Source: Tissierella creatinini (lineage in GTDB: Bacteria > Bacillota > Clostridia > Tissierellales > Tissierellaceae). Taken from it: a stretch of DNA of 64,000 nucleotides. Positions 1-8,205 of this stretch are shown here, piece by piece. Within the stretch, counting starts at the first letter, position 1; each line of letters opens with the position of its first letter. The notes beneath the pieces were generated by a model that saw nothing but the letters and a program-made list of their open reading frames with translations, was not told the DNA's origin and made no database searches. Position numbers and translations under genes: made by a program. The stretch is taken from positions 1 through 64,000 of the forward strand of contig SUSS01000007.1 of assembly GCA_005046945.1 (NCBI GenBank), given 5' to 3'.

Positions 1-16
1 GCTCATAATTTGCCAT
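1..16 (-). CDS. 5' end of an unidentified leftward gene
   Basis: Only five codons (M-A-N-Y-E) are inside the window, so the product cannot be named. The start is credible because an AGGAGG ribosome binding site lies seven bases upstream of the ATG and a good vegetative promoter lies further upstream (70-97). The gene continues beyond the left edge. Confidence 0.6.
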
Positions 17-69
17 TGTTGTGCCTCCTATATTTATTTTATTTTATTCTATTCTGTAGTGTTAGATTA

Positions 70-97
70 AGTATAGCATAAGAAACTTTTAAATCAA
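70..97 (-). promoter_or_regulatory. sigma-A type promoter of the partial leftward gene
   Basis: On the minus strand TTGATT (97-92) and TATACT (75-70) are separated by 16 bases. This is close to the vegetative consensus and correctly placed upstream of the AGGAGG and ATG at 16. Prediction from sequence only. Confidence 0.6.
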
Positions 98-194
98 TAT
101 CGATTATTCATATATGATTACTTGATTTTATAGAGTTTTAGTCATAAGCTAATGAGAATCAGTCATAATGCAAGTGAGGACGTTGATATTTAAA

Positions 195-250
195 AAACAC
201 CTTTAAAGTTATTAGTATTTTTGATATACATAATAAAATTCAAGGTGTTT
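195..250 (-). terminator. possible terminator, long-loop inverted repeat
   Basis: AAACACCTT (242-250 read on the minus strand) pairs with AAGGTGTTT (195-203), and the minus-strand transcript then runs into UUU. The 9-bp stem is good but the loop is about 38 bases, far longer than normal. It would serve the yebC-selenoprotein transcript. Confidence 0.35.
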
Positions 251-355
251 ATCATCATTCAAGATTTAAATATTGTTTAGGAACATAATAATTTTATCGC
301 TTCTTCATTTGCTTTGCTGTTGTTTGTGGAATTCAAGCATTTATTTTATTTTCCC

Positions 356-625
356 TTAATCAGAATCCTGCAAAAGTTCATAGACTTTATCCAAAACTTC
401 TCTCCTAATCGGTATCCCGGAATTAAAAACCACATGTTCATTGATGATTAATGACGGAACTCTGGCATTCAGTTCCTTTTTACGATTAAATCCTTCAATT
501 TTAGTAATATTCCATACCTTTAGCTCAATATCCTCCAAAATTTTTGGTGGCAAAGACTTTACCACTTCAATCATCATGGTTCCTCAGTTGTTCATAACAA
601 ATACTTCTGCCTGCAGTTTCCTCAT
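356..625 (-). CDS. candidate selenocysteine-containing thioredoxin-like protein (UGA read as Sec)
   Basis: A conventional ORF starts at 577 (MMIEVV...), but the same frame runs upstream through one UGA (584-586) to an ATG at 625. That ATG has an AAAGGAG ribosome binding site eight bases before it. Read through, the product is 89 residues with Sec14 in the context V-M-N-N-Sec-G-T-M, at the end of a first beta strand as in thioredoxin folds. A later VPSLIINE segment resembles the cis-Pro loop, and the helix LDKVYELL ends the protein. There is no Cys anywhere, so Sec would be the only redox residue. Without residues 1-16 the fold would lose its first strand. A hairpin at 547-565 fits bacterial SECIS rules, and tRNA-Sec and SelB are encoded in the same window. 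The gene follows yebC by 36 bases. Alternative: a short upstream peptide with restart at 577 or 574, where GAGG offers a possible site. Substrate unknown. Confidence 0.7.
547..565 (-). promoter_or_regulatory. bacterial SECIS-like hairpin
   Basis: In the minus-strand mRNA GUGGUAAA pairs with UUUGCCAC (8 bp, one U-G pair) around the three-base loop GUC. The loop starts 26 bases after the UGA. This matches the described bacterial SECIS pattern: loop 16-37 bases from UGA, small apical loop, and a G in its first two positions. SelB would bind it. Confidence 0.65.
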
Positions 626-661
626 TATGATTGCTCCTTTCCAATATTAAATATGTTATTC

Positions 662-1399
662 TTATTCTAACTCTGGCTCATCCCAGTTGTGGTAAACATT
701 TTGAACGTCGTCATGGTCTTCAAGCATATCAATCATCTTAGTCATCTTCTTAATGTCATCTTCATCACTTAGGGCTACTGTAGTTTGTGGCACATAGCTA
801 ATTTCAGCCATAGCAAATTTATAACCTTTTCCGGATAATCCATCTCTGATGGCATTGAAGTCATCCGGAGAAGTGGTGATTTCAAAGCCTTCCTCAGATG
901 ATTCAAAGTCTTCTGCACCAAGGTCTATAGCCTCCATTGTTAACTCATCTTCATCTATCTCATCATCTCTTTCAATGGCTAAAATACCTTTTCTATCAAA
1001 CATAAAGGAAACAGAACCATTTGTTCCAAGATTACCCCCGTTCTTATCGAAGGCATGTCTTACATCTGAAGCCGTTCTATTCTTATTATCAGTTAAACAG
1101 CTAACCATAACAGCTACTCCTGATGGTCCATATCCTTCATAAGTAATCTCCTCGAATAAATCAGACCCTAGTTCCCCACTGCCCTTCTTTATAGCTCTTT
1201 CTATATTATCGTTTGGCATATTTTCAGCCTTGGCCTTTTCGATTGCTGCCTTAAGGGATGCATTGTAGTTTGGATCTGGTCCGCCTTCCTTTACTGCCAC
1301 CATTATATATCTACCAAGCTTAGTAAATGCATTAGCCCTCTTAGCATCGGCTTTACCTTTTTTATTTTGTATGTTATGCCATTTTGAATGTCCTGACAT
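662..1399 (-). CDS. yebC: YebC/PmpR family regulator or translation factor
   Basis: The 245-residue product begins with the family hallmark [19 protein letters not shown] and keeps the typical acidic middle and C-terminal domains (TTSPDDF, ending near WDEPELE). YebC proteins have been reported as DNA-binding regulators, and some members relieve ribosome stalling at proline runs; which applies here cannot be told. The start at 1399 is chosen over an upstream ATG at 1441 because the family begins MSGHSKW and a GGGAG site precedes it. It probably shares a transcript with the selenoprotein candidate downstream. Confidence 0.93.
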   Translation of the reverse strand: MSGHSKWHNIQNKKGKADAKRANAFTKLGRYIMVAVKEGGPDPNYNASLKAAIEKAKAENMPNDNIERAIKKGSGELGSDLFEEITYEGYGPSGVAVMVSCLTDNKNRTASDVRHAFDKNGGNLGTNGSVSFMFDRKGILAIERDDEIDEDELTMEAIDLGAEDFESSEEGFEITTSPDDFNAIRDGLSGKGYKFAMAEISYVPQTTVALSDEDDIKKMTKMIDMLEDHDDVQNVYHNWDEPELE

Positions 1400-1431
1400 G
1401 TATTTCACTCCCTCTGTTTTATTGCTACTAT

Positions 1432-1459
1432 ATTTTAGCATATGTTATAGGTATTACAA
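1432..1459 (-). promoter_or_regulatory. sigma-A type promoter of yebC
   Basis: TTGTAA (1459-1454) and TAAAAT (1437-1432) are 16 bases apart on the minus strand, with an extended -10 TGC. It sits about 33 bases upstream of the yebC start. Sequence prediction only. Confidence 0.5.
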
Positions 1460-1614
1460 ACACTTTTTAATCATTTCCTCTAAATATCTTATCCATGAGA
1501 CCAAAGAACAGGCATATCTATCCTTAATAACTTTATTGTATGTATATCTAATCTTTTTTTGGTGAAATTAATAGTAGATATGCAATTTTAAATTATATCA
1601 CACAGGGGTCAACA

Positions 1615-1974
1615 ATGGGAAAAAATAATTTTAAGCTACTACTAATTGGAATAATCACAGGAATAGTAAATGGAATATTTGGTTCCGGAGGTGGAATGAT
1701 TATAGTCCCCGCCTTAGTTCTAATTCTTGGGTTGAAGGAATATAAGGCTCATGCTACAGCCATTTCCATTATTCTTCCTATTAGCATAATAAGCACAATA
1801 GTATACTCCTTCAATAATTCAATTCCATTAAAGTTAAGTCTTTATGTTATGGCAGGAGGTCTTGTAGGTAGCTTTATAGGGGCTAAGATTCTTAAAAAAA
1901 TCCCCGGAAATATTCTAAGAAAGGTATTTGGCTTTGTCATAATCTACACTGCCATAAGGATGATATTTAGATGA
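1615..1974 (+). CDS. TauE/SafE (TSUP) permease, N-terminal half protein
   Basis: This 119-residue membrane protein carries the TSUP repeat motif near its N terminus (GIFGSGGGMIIVPALVL, about residues 22-38) and about four hydrophobic helices. Full TSUP permeases, which move sulfite, sulfonates or other anions out of or across the membrane, are normally about 250 residues with two such repeats in one chain. Here each repeat is its own gene, and the stop overlaps the next start as ATGA (1971-1974), so translation is probably coupled and the two may form a heterodimer. An AGGGG site precedes the ATG. Substrate unknown. Confidence 0.85.
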   Translation: MGKNNFKLLLIGIITGIVNGIFGSGGGMIIVPALVLILGLKEYKAHATAISIILPISIISTIVYSFNNSIPLKLSLYVMAGGLVGSFIGAKILKKIPGNILRKVFGFVIIYTAIRMIFR

Positions 1975-2318
1975 AACTTGTACTTATTGGATTGTTCTCC
2001 GGAATAATAAGCGGAATGGGAATTGGTGGAGGAGTAATTTTAATCCCATCACTTGTACTTTTTCAAGATGTTAGCCAAATTACAGCACAAGGCATAAATC
2101 TTTTTGTATTCATACCTGTTTCTATTATCGCCCTTATAACCCATAAAAAGGAAGGGAATTTAGAAAGTAAAAAAAACAAATGGATAATAATTGGAGGAAT
2201 CATTGGGGCTGTCATTGGAGCTATCATTGCTAACTGGATAGAAGAAGATAAACTAAGAACTTACTTTGGAATTTTTCTACTCTTTATAGGAATATACGAA
2301 CTTTTCAAAAAAAAATAG
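1971..2318 (+). CDS. TauE/SafE (TSUP) permease, C-terminal half protein
   Basis: This 115-residue protein is the second TSUP repeat, with its own motif GMGIGGGVILIPSLVLF at about residues 16-32 and about four membrane helices. It overlaps the preceding half gene by four bases in a different frame. A single frameshift fusing them is unlikely to be a sequencing artefact, because each ORF has its own intact start and the second begins exactly at the repeat boundary. It ends inside a terminator hairpin shared with the opposing gene. Confidence 0.83.
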   Translation: MKLVLIGLFSGIISGMGIGGGVILIPSLVLFQDVSQITAQGINLFVFIPVSIIALITHKKEGNLESKKNKWIIIGGIIGAVIGAIIANWIEEDKLRTYFGIFLLFIGIYELFKKK

Positions 2319-2334
2319 GCCTTGGCCTATTTTT
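2311..2334. terminator. bidirectional terminator between TSUP pair and CoA-binding gene
   Basis: AAAAATAGGCC and GGCCTATTTTT form an 11-bp stem with a two-base loop, flanked by A and T runs, so it can stop transcription from both converging genes. It overlaps the permease stop codon. Confidence 0.85.
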
Positions 2335-2716
2335 CATTTTTTAGTGTTTTATAGATACAATCCCCAATCAAATATTTTAAACCCAGTTCTTCAGCCTTAG
2401 CTACAACCTCATCATTATAGGTGCCCGGTTGGAAAAATATATATTCAACACCTGCTTTCTTAGCTTCTTCAAGGGTGTTTATACTAATCTTAGCTGAGAC
2501 TACCATATCTACTACTTCTACTTTGGCTGGTATATCCGTTAGGGATTTATATATCTTATCTCCTTCTATTTCATCATAATTAGGACTTACACCATATGTT
2601 TCATAATCATGTTCTTTTAATACATTATATATCTTATATCCCCACTTCTCATGCTTTGCTGTTACTCCTACAACTGCCCATATTTTTTTATCAAGCATTT
2701 CCTGTTTTATAGTCAT
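2327..2716 (-). CDS. CoA-binding domain protein (YccU-like)
   Basis: The 129-residue protein is a single Rossmann-like CoA_binding_2 domain. Visible marks are the N-terminal strand IWAVVGVTAKHEKWGYKI, the GVSPNYDEI segment and the FFQPGTYNDEVVAKAEELG region near residues 95-113. Stand-alone members of this family are widespread and their cellular role is not settled. It lies leftward downstream of the YigZ-family gene with a 48-base gap and could share its transcript. Confidence 0.85.
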   Translation of the reverse strand: MTIKQEMLDKKIWAVVGVTAKHEKWGYKIYNVLKEHDYETYGVSPNYDEIEGDKIYKSLTDIPAKVEVVDMVVSAKISINTLEEAKKAGVEYIFFQPGTYNDEVVAKAEELGLKYLIGDCIYKTLKNEK

Positions 2717-2764
2717 TTAATCACTCTCCTAATTTTATCTATAGATTTTTACATATTGTTTATG

Positions 2765-3412
2765 CTAATAAATCCTTAACCCATTTCTAGCCGGAAGATG
2801 TTTCTCATATAGGCTTATTACTTCTGCTGTTCCATTTGTAAGATTCATTACATCTTTAATAAAGTCATCAAGTTTTGATTTCATAACATATATGTGTATC
2901 TCCACCTTCTCCTTATAAATCATATCCTCAGCCTTATAACCACTATTTGACAAGAAGTTTTCAAACTTTCCAAAAAGGGTATAGTCAACGATTATCCTTA
3001 ATTTTGTATGGATGGTCATATCTACAATTTCACCTGCATCTAGACCTATCTTAGCCGATTTTGTATAGGCCCTTATCAAGCCTCCACCACCTAGCTTAAT
3101 TCCCCCAAAATATCTAGTAACTACTACTACCACATTTCTTAAATCCTCTTTCTTGATAACTTGAAGAACCGGTATACCAGCAGTACCTGATGGTTCACCA
3201 TCATCGCTAAATCGCTGAATATTGGAATCTTCTCCATATACATATGCATAAACATTATGGGTTGCATCCTTATGCTTAGTCTTAATCATTTCTATAAATT
3301 CTAGAGCACCTTCCTCTGAGTCTATTGGAGAGGCATATCCAATAAATTTGGACTTGTTAATTATTGTTTCATCTTGACCATATTCCTTTACAGTACGATA
3401 AATATCCTTCAA
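2765..3412 (-). CDS. YigZ/IMPACT family protein
   Basis: The 215-residue product shows the N-terminal IMPACT (UPF0029) domain, with SKFIGYASPI, the DDGEPSGTAG segment and RYFGGIKLGGGGLIRAY at about residues 22-118. A ferredoxin-like DUF1949 domain follows at the C terminus. The eukaryotic relative IMPACT regulates the Gcn2 kinase; bacterial function is unclear, though translation-related roles are suspected. It is 11 bases downstream of hflX, so the two are likely co-transcribed. Confidence 0.9.
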   Translation of the reverse strand: MKDIYRTVKEYGQDETIINKSKFIGYASPIDSEEGALEFIEMIKTKHKDATHNVYAYVYGEDSNIQRFSDDGEPSGTAGIPVLQVIKKEDLRNVVVVVTRYFGGIKLGGGGLIRAYTKSAKIGLDAGEIVDMTIHTKLRIIVDYTLFGKFENFLSNSGYKAEDMIYKEKVEIHIYVMKSKLDDFIKDVMNLTNGTAEVISLYEKHLPARNGLRIY

Positions 3413-3423
3413 AATATCACCAT

Positions 3424-4698
3424 CTATTTAATAAATTCCTTATATTTTTCATAATCAATATGATTTATGACTAAAGTTATTTCAGTGCCTTCCTCCTTGT
3501 ATTCCATTCTACTAACCTCATAGTTATTCATGAAATAATTAACAATATTCTGCCTATCATAAGGAATTAAAAGGTCTACACTTCTATACTGCTGAGGTAA
3601 TAGGTCTTCTATTAGATTCATGAGCTCCTTAATTTGTACCCCATTCTTAGCTGATATAAATATCTTATTATCTACTAGTTTGTGGTCATATTCAAGGTCT
3701 TGTATATCTACCTTATCCATCTTATTGAATACAAATATCATTGGTTTATCCAATACTTTTAGGTCCTTTAAAATATCCAATGTTGTCTTAATCTGTATAT
3801 CTAAATTGGTGGTAGATGCATCTACTACATGAAGGAGTAAATCTGCATATTTAACCTCCTCTAGAGTCCCCTTAAAGGCTTCAATAAGCCTTGTAGGAAG
3901 TTTGGATACAAAACCTACTGTATCCGTTATTAAAAATGGTTGCCCATTAGGCAATTTGGAACGCCTCAAGGATGTATCAAGAGTTGCAAAAAGCATATCT
4001 TCTACATAGACCTCTTTTTTTTCTATTCCCTCATCATTGAATTCAATCAACTTATTAAGAAGGGTGGATTTCCCAGCATTAGTATATCCCACAAGGGCTA
4101 CGATAGGAAGACTTGATTCCTCTCTCTGCTTTCTCTTTACGTTTCTTACCTGCTCTACTTCCCTTAGCTGTTTCTCAATATTGCCTATCTCCCTTAGGAT
4201 ATGTCTTCTATCGGTTTCAAGCTTTTGTTCCCCAGGACCTCTGGTACCTATTCCACCACCTGTCCTAGAAAGATAATCGCTATAGCCTATTAGTCTAGGC
4301 AACCTATATTTTAATTGAGCTAATTTAACCTGTAACTTACCTTCAGACGATTTTGCCCTATTTGCAAATATATCTAGTATGAGATTGGTTCTATCAATAA
4401 TCTTCTTATCTATAAGCTTCTCTAGATTTCTAAGCTGTGCTCCACTTAATTCATCATTAAATACTACTGTAGTAATATCAAACTCATCACAATAATATCT
4501 TATCTCCTCCGCCTTTCCTTTTCCGATGAAATGACCAGGATGTATACCTTCTTTTCTTTGTATTACCCTGGAAATTACTAAGCCTCCTGCTGCTTTCACT
4601 AGCTCTTGCAGCTCATCCATGGAGGTATCTATATCAATATCATCATTTGGGAGTTCTACTCCTACTATCAAAACTCTCTCTAATGCCGATTCGTTCAA
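3424..4698 (-). CDS. hflX: ribosome-associated GTPase HflX
   Basis: The 424-residue GTPase binds the 50S subunit and rescues or splits stalled ribosomes. It has the HflX N-terminal domain with HPGHFIGKGKAEEI, then the linker with GGGIGTRGPGEQKLETDRR, then a G domain with the P-loop GYTNAGKSTLL at about residues 200-215, DTVGFV and the NKMD specificity motif. The start follows a poorly conserved leader but length agrees with the family. It is divergent from the penicillin-binding protein gene. Confidence 0.95.
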   Translation of the reverse strand: MNESALERVLIVGVELPNDDIDIDTSMDELQELVKAAGGLVISRVIQRKEGIHPGHFIGKGKAEEIRYYCDEFDITTVVFNDELSGAQLRNLEKLIDKKIIDRTNLILDIFANRAKSSEGKLQVKLAQLKYRLPRLIGYSDYLSRTGGGIGTRGPGEQKLETDRRHILREIGNIEKQLREVEQVRNVKRKQREESSLPIVALVGYTNAGKSTLLNKLIEFNDEGIEKKEVYVEDMLFATLDTSLRRSKLPNGQPFLITDTVGFVSKLPTRLIEAFKGTLEEVKYADLLLHVVDASTTNLDIQIKTTLDILKDLKVLDKPMIFVFNKMDKVDIQDLEYDHKLVDNKIFISAKNGVQIKELMNLIEDLLPQQYRSVDLLIPYDRQNIVNYFMNNYEVSRMEYKEEGTEITLVINHIDYEKYKEFIK

Positions 4699-4800
4699 TT
4701 TATCACCGCCATCAAGTATTTAAAATAAGTATATCATTTTTTGATTAATTTATCCACTATATACAATTTCAGGTGTGATAATACTGTAACTCTTTAAATA

Positions 4801-4829
4801 TTAACATTGCAAATTATATATGGTATAAT
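4801..4829 (+). promoter_or_regulatory. sigma-A promoter of the class A PBP gene
   Basis: TTAACA (4801-4806), 17 bases, then TATAAT (4824-4829) preceded by TGG as an extended -10. It lies 52 bases before the ATG, which has an AGGAGGT site. Confidence 0.7.
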
Positions 4830-4881
4830 ATATATTATTTGATTAAAGGAATTATCTATTTAGTTTTTTAGGAGGTAACTA

Positions 4882-7806
4882 ATGTCAAATGAAAATAAGG
4901 AAAAAACAAGAAAAAAGAAAAGGAAGCGGGAATTTACAGTGTTAAAAGCCTTTAAAATGCTCATTGTCTTACTTGTAATTGCAGGTATATTAGCCGGAGG
5001 AGCCCTGGGTGGCATTGCTCTTTCCATAATCAAGGATGCACCGGATATAGATCCATCTAATATTAACGCAACATTAGCACAGACATCTAATATCGTTGAT
5101 ATCAATGGTGGACTTATTGAAAAAATTCAGGCACCTGAGTTTAGAACCGTGGTATCTTTAAATGAAATTCCCCAACATCTTCTAGATGCTTTTATAGCAA
5201 TAGAGGATGAGAGATTTTATGATCATATGGGAGTAGATCCTTTAGGTATTATTGGTGCAATTATGGATAATTTTAAATCAGGAAACCTGCGTGGTGCCAG
5301 TACAATTACTCAACAGTTAGCAAGAAACTTATACTTATCAAATGAAGTAAGTTGGACCAGAAAAATTACCGAAGCATATCTTGCATTTAAGATTGAAAGA
5401 GTACTTACAAAAGATCAAATTCTTGAAGCATATCTAAATAGAAGTTCCTTTGGTCAAAATGCATATGGTGTTCAGGAAGCAGCTCGTACCTATTTTTCAA
5501 AGGATGTAGACCAACTTACTATTTCTGAATCCGCACTAATAGCGGGAATAGTAAAAGGTCCTAATATTTATCAGCCATATATGCGTATAAAACCTGAGGA
5601 CTACGATTCTTCAAAGCATTATGAAGTGGGACAAATAGATGTTTTGGGAAAAAGGTATATCCTCGTATTTAATCCAACTTCTGTAGAGAGGCAAAAATTA
5701 GTTTTAAGTAAGATGCTAGATTTAGAAAAGATTACACAAGCACAATACGATGAAGCCATTAATCAAGATATTAAGCTAAGCTTAAAGCCAGAGGAACAGA
5801 AGAATGCAGATATTACTTCTTACTTCACAGATTATGTTAAATCAACAGTAGTGGATGCACTCGAAGATAAGCTGGGATATACTCCTGAGGATGCTGAAAA
5901 ACTATTGTTTTCCGGCGGATTAACAATATATGCTACAATAGATATAGAGATGCAGAAACAACTTGAAGATATATATGAAAACTTTACAGAAATTCTTGTA
6001 GGAAACACAAATAGTATAAGAGGTCCAATACTAGTTGATTGGAACTTAAACAGAGCAGGAAATGTACTGGATGACAGAGGAAATCTTATTTTTTACAGTA
6101 AGTCTAATTTAATGACTGAAGATTATAGGTTAATACTAGAAAATGGGACTTATACCTTGGAAAACGGAGATATCATAATCAATAATAGAAAACTTACTCC
6201 ATATCCTAAACATATAGATGTTGGAGACTTCTACACAATTGATGAGAGAAAGAACCTTGTTACTCATACAGTTGGATCAATAGTTATTCCTGAAGGTGAA
6301 TTTACAATTAATGATGACAAATCTATCAGGATTTCAAAGGCCTACTTAGATAAAAATCAGGACTTCTATACTATTGAAAATGGTAATCTTGTAATTAATA
6401 GCAAATATTATTACGTAGCTAAGGATGGTATAGTACAACCTCAATCAGCTAGCACAATTTTAGATTATAGAACCGGACATATAAAAGCTATTGTTGGCGG
6501 TAGAGATGTTGAGGGTCAGAGAATTCTAAACAGAGCTACAGATTCTGCCAGACAACCAGGATCAGCCATTAAACCTATCGCTGTATACCTTCCAGCCCTT
6601 GACAATGGCTATACTGCAGCATCAGCTATAGATGATATCCCTTTCTATAATGGAAATGGTAAACTTTGGCCTAAAAACTGGTATACTGGTTATAGGGGGA
6701 TTCATACCCTAAGGAGAAGTGTAGAGCAATCGGTTAACGTCAACTCAGTAAAGACATTACAATCCATAGGGGTAGGAACTTCTATGGCTTATTTAGAAAA
6801 GATGGGAATCATAGATAAAGACCATCCTGAAAGGGATAATATTGTTACAAGAAATGAAAATCCTAATGCAAATGATGAAAACCTATCAGCCCTTGGCTTA
6901 GGTGGCATGACAAAAGGACTTAGTCCTTTGGAATTAACGGCTGCCTTTGGGGCTATAGCAAATAACGGAAAGTACGTTGAACCTATTGCATTTACAAAGA
7001 TAATCGATAAGAATGGCAACCTATTATTGGATAATACCCCAAAAGAAACCATAGTAGTATCACCTCAGGTAGCTTATATTATGGGAGATATTTTAAGGAC
7101 TACTGTTTCAGATGGTTTAGCAGGAAGAGCTAAATTATCTAATATGGCGGTTGCCGGTAAGACCGGTACTACTAACGAACAGGTAGATATTTGGTTTGTA
7201 GGTTATACGCCATATTATGCCTCAAGTGTTTGGATTGGTAATGACTCTCCAAAGATAACCATATCTAAAGGAAGTAGTACAGCTGCTTCCCTATGGCAAC
7301 ATATAAATACAAGAGTCCATGAAAATCTTGAAAGTAAAACAACTTTTGAAAGACCTAATGGCATTATATCTTCAAGTATTTGTACACAATCGGGACTTCT
7401 AGCAACGAATTTATGTGCTCAGGACCCTAGAGGGGTAATAAAAACCGAGCTATTTGCAGAAGGAACGGTTCCTACTAAGCATTGTGATATGCATGTAGCA
7501 CTTAAGGTAGATACATCCACTAATCGTCTAGCTAACAAGTATTGCCCTGATAACCTGATTTCAACAAGAATATTCATACAGAGAACACCGCCTTATGATC
7601 CTGGAGATCACAATGGTATAGTCCCAAGTGATTATAATTACAATGCTCCTACAAGATATTGCACAAAACATAATGAAACTACTATTATTGTAGATCCATT
7701 GGAAGAATGGTTTAATGAATGGTTTAATAATGATGGTAAAAATAAAAATGGTAATGAGGAAGTTGTGCCAGAGGAAGTTGTACCATTAGAACCAATCTTG
7801 GATTAA
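4882..7806 (+). CDS. class A penicillin-binding protein (transglycosylase/transpeptidase, PBP1a family)
   Basis: This 974-residue bifunctional enzyme polymerises and crosslinks peptidoglycan outside the membrane. After a Lys/Arg-rich cytoplasmic tail comes one membrane anchor at about residues 29-52. The GT51 domain follows, with E108-D-E-R-F and RGASTITQQLARNLY. The transpeptidase domain has the nucleophile motif S561-A-I-K564, S617-V-N619 and K760-T-G-T. Between the two domains lies a long insert (about residues 370-540) with ENG-type repeats, as in several clostridial homologues. The C-terminal tail is Asn-rich and then acidic (EEVVPEEVVPLEP). It is the only rightward gene in this part of the window, apparently monocistronic, with its own promoter and terminator. 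Confidence 0.95.
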   Translation: MSNENKEKTRKKKRKREFTVLKAFKMLIVLLVIAGILAGGALGGIALSIIKDAPDIDPSNINATLAQTSNIVDINGGLIEKIQAPEFRTVVSLNEIPQHLLDAFIAIEDERFYDHMGVDPLGIIGAIMDNFKSGNLRGASTITQQLARNLYLSNEVSWTRKITEAYLAFKIERVLTKDQILEAYLNRSSFGQNAYGVQEAARTYFSKDVDQLTISESALIAGIVKGPNIYQPYMRIKPEDYDSSKHYEVGQIDVLGKRYILVFNPTSVERQKLVLSKMLDLEKITQAQYDEAINQDIKLSLKPEEQKNADITSYFTDYVKSTVVDALEDKLGYTPEDAEKLLFSGGLTIYATIDIEMQKQLEDIYENFTEILVGNTNSIRGPILVDWNLNRAGNVLDDRGNLIFYSKSNLMTEDYRLILENGTYTLENGDIIINNRKLTPYPKHIDVGDFYTIDERKNLVTHTVGSIVIPEGEFTINDDKSIRISKAYLDKNQDFYTIENGNLVINSKYYYVAKDGIVQPQSASTILDYRTGHIKAIVGGRDVEGQRILNRATDSARQPGSAIKPIAVYLPALDNGYTAASAIDDIPFYNGNGKLWPKNWYTGYRGIHTLRRSVEQSVNVNSVKTLQSIGVGTSMAYLEKMGIIDKDHPERDNIVTRNENPNANDENLSALGLGGMTKGLSPLELTAAFGAIANNGKYVEPIAFTKIIDKNGNLLLDNTPKETIVVSPQVAYIMGDILRTTVSDGLAGRAKLSNMAVAGKTGTTNEQVDIWFVGYTPYYASSVWIGNDSPKITISKGSSTAASLWQHINTRVHENLESKTTFERPNGIISSSICTQSGLLATNLCAQDPRGVIKTELFAEGTVPTKHCDMHVALKVDTSTNRLANKYCPDNLISTRIFIQRTPPYDPGDHNGIVPSDYNYNAPTRYCTKHNETTIIVDPLEEWFNEWFNNDGKNKNGNEEVVPEEVVPLEPILD

Positions 7807-7816
7807 GATAGGAACA

Positions 7817-7851
7817 ATTAAGATGACAGTCCTTAGGACTGTCATCTTAAT
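7817..7851. terminator. bidirectional terminator between PBP and spoVAE
   Basis: A 16-bp perfect stem (ATTAAGATGACAGTCC paired with GGACTGTCATCTTAAT) closes a TTA loop and is followed by TTTTTG on the plus strand. It lies just after the PBP stop and overlaps the stop of spoVAE. Confidence 0.88.
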
Positions 7852-8203
7852 TTTTTGTTTTTGGATTAAATATTATAGCCATTATATATCCAAAGAGGAT
7901 TATTCCGGAAATCCCTGCAGCAGTTGCTTCAATACCTCCGGTAAATGCACCAATTAAACCTTTGGTCTTTACACCTTCAACAGCTCCTTTTGATAAAGAA
8001 TTCCCAAAACCACATATAGGTACAGACGCACCAGCCCCTCCGAATTCAAGTATAGGGTCATAAATGCCTAAGGCACCCATTATTACTCCAACCATAAGAA
8101 ATGTAACTAATATATGAGCAGGTGTTAGCTTGGTATTATCCAAAATCACCTGTCCAATAACACAAATAAAACCTCCTACTGCAAAAGCCTTAACATATTC
8201 CAT
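7847..8203 (-). CDS. spoVAE: stage V sporulation protein AE (SpoVAEb type)
   Basis: The 118-residue integral membrane protein, with four hydrophobic stretches, matches SpoVAE. Marks are AFAVGGFICVIGQVILD at the N terminus and the FGGAGASVPICGFGNSL segment in the middle. It is part of the SpoVA channel in the inner forespore membrane that moves dipicolinic acid in during sporulation and out during germination. It is paralogous to SpoVAC upstream (same GGAGAxxPI-GF motif). It is the last gene of the spoVA run and is two bases from spoVAD. Confidence 0.93.
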   Translation of the reverse strand: MEYVKAFAVGGFICVIGQVILDNTKLTPAHILVTFLMVGVIMGALGIYDPILEFGGAGASVPICGFGNSLSKGAVEGVKTKGLIGAFTGGIEATAAGISGIILFGYIMAIIFNPKTKN

Positions 8204-8205
8204 AT

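Larger units (their letters stand above)
17..355. other. intergenic region between the partial gene and the selenoprotein candidate
   Basis: No coding region of note is visible in this 339-base stretch on either strand. It holds a promoter for the partial leftward gene (70-97), a possible weak relic of the intergenic repeat family (about 150-194) and an inverted repeat that could end transcription coming from yebC (195-250). The stretch 251-355 shows nothing I can interpret. Confidence 0.6.

Noticed and set aside
150..194. Possible eighth copy of the intergenic repeat (TTTAAATATCA at one end, CTCATTAG at the other, minus strand)
   Set aside because: The central AACGAGG block is missing and the spacing is about 20 bases too short; the match could be chance in A+T-rich DNA.
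356..577. Treating the 73-residue ORF as the whole gene
   Set aside because: A GAGG before 577 could allow it, but it lacks the first strand of the fold and ignores the strong ribosome site and in-frame codons upstream; kept only as the alternative.
1971..1974. Sequencing frameshift in a single TSUP gene
   Set aside because: The second frame begins with its own ATG exactly at the repeat boundary in a regular ATGA overlap, which is unlikely from a random error.
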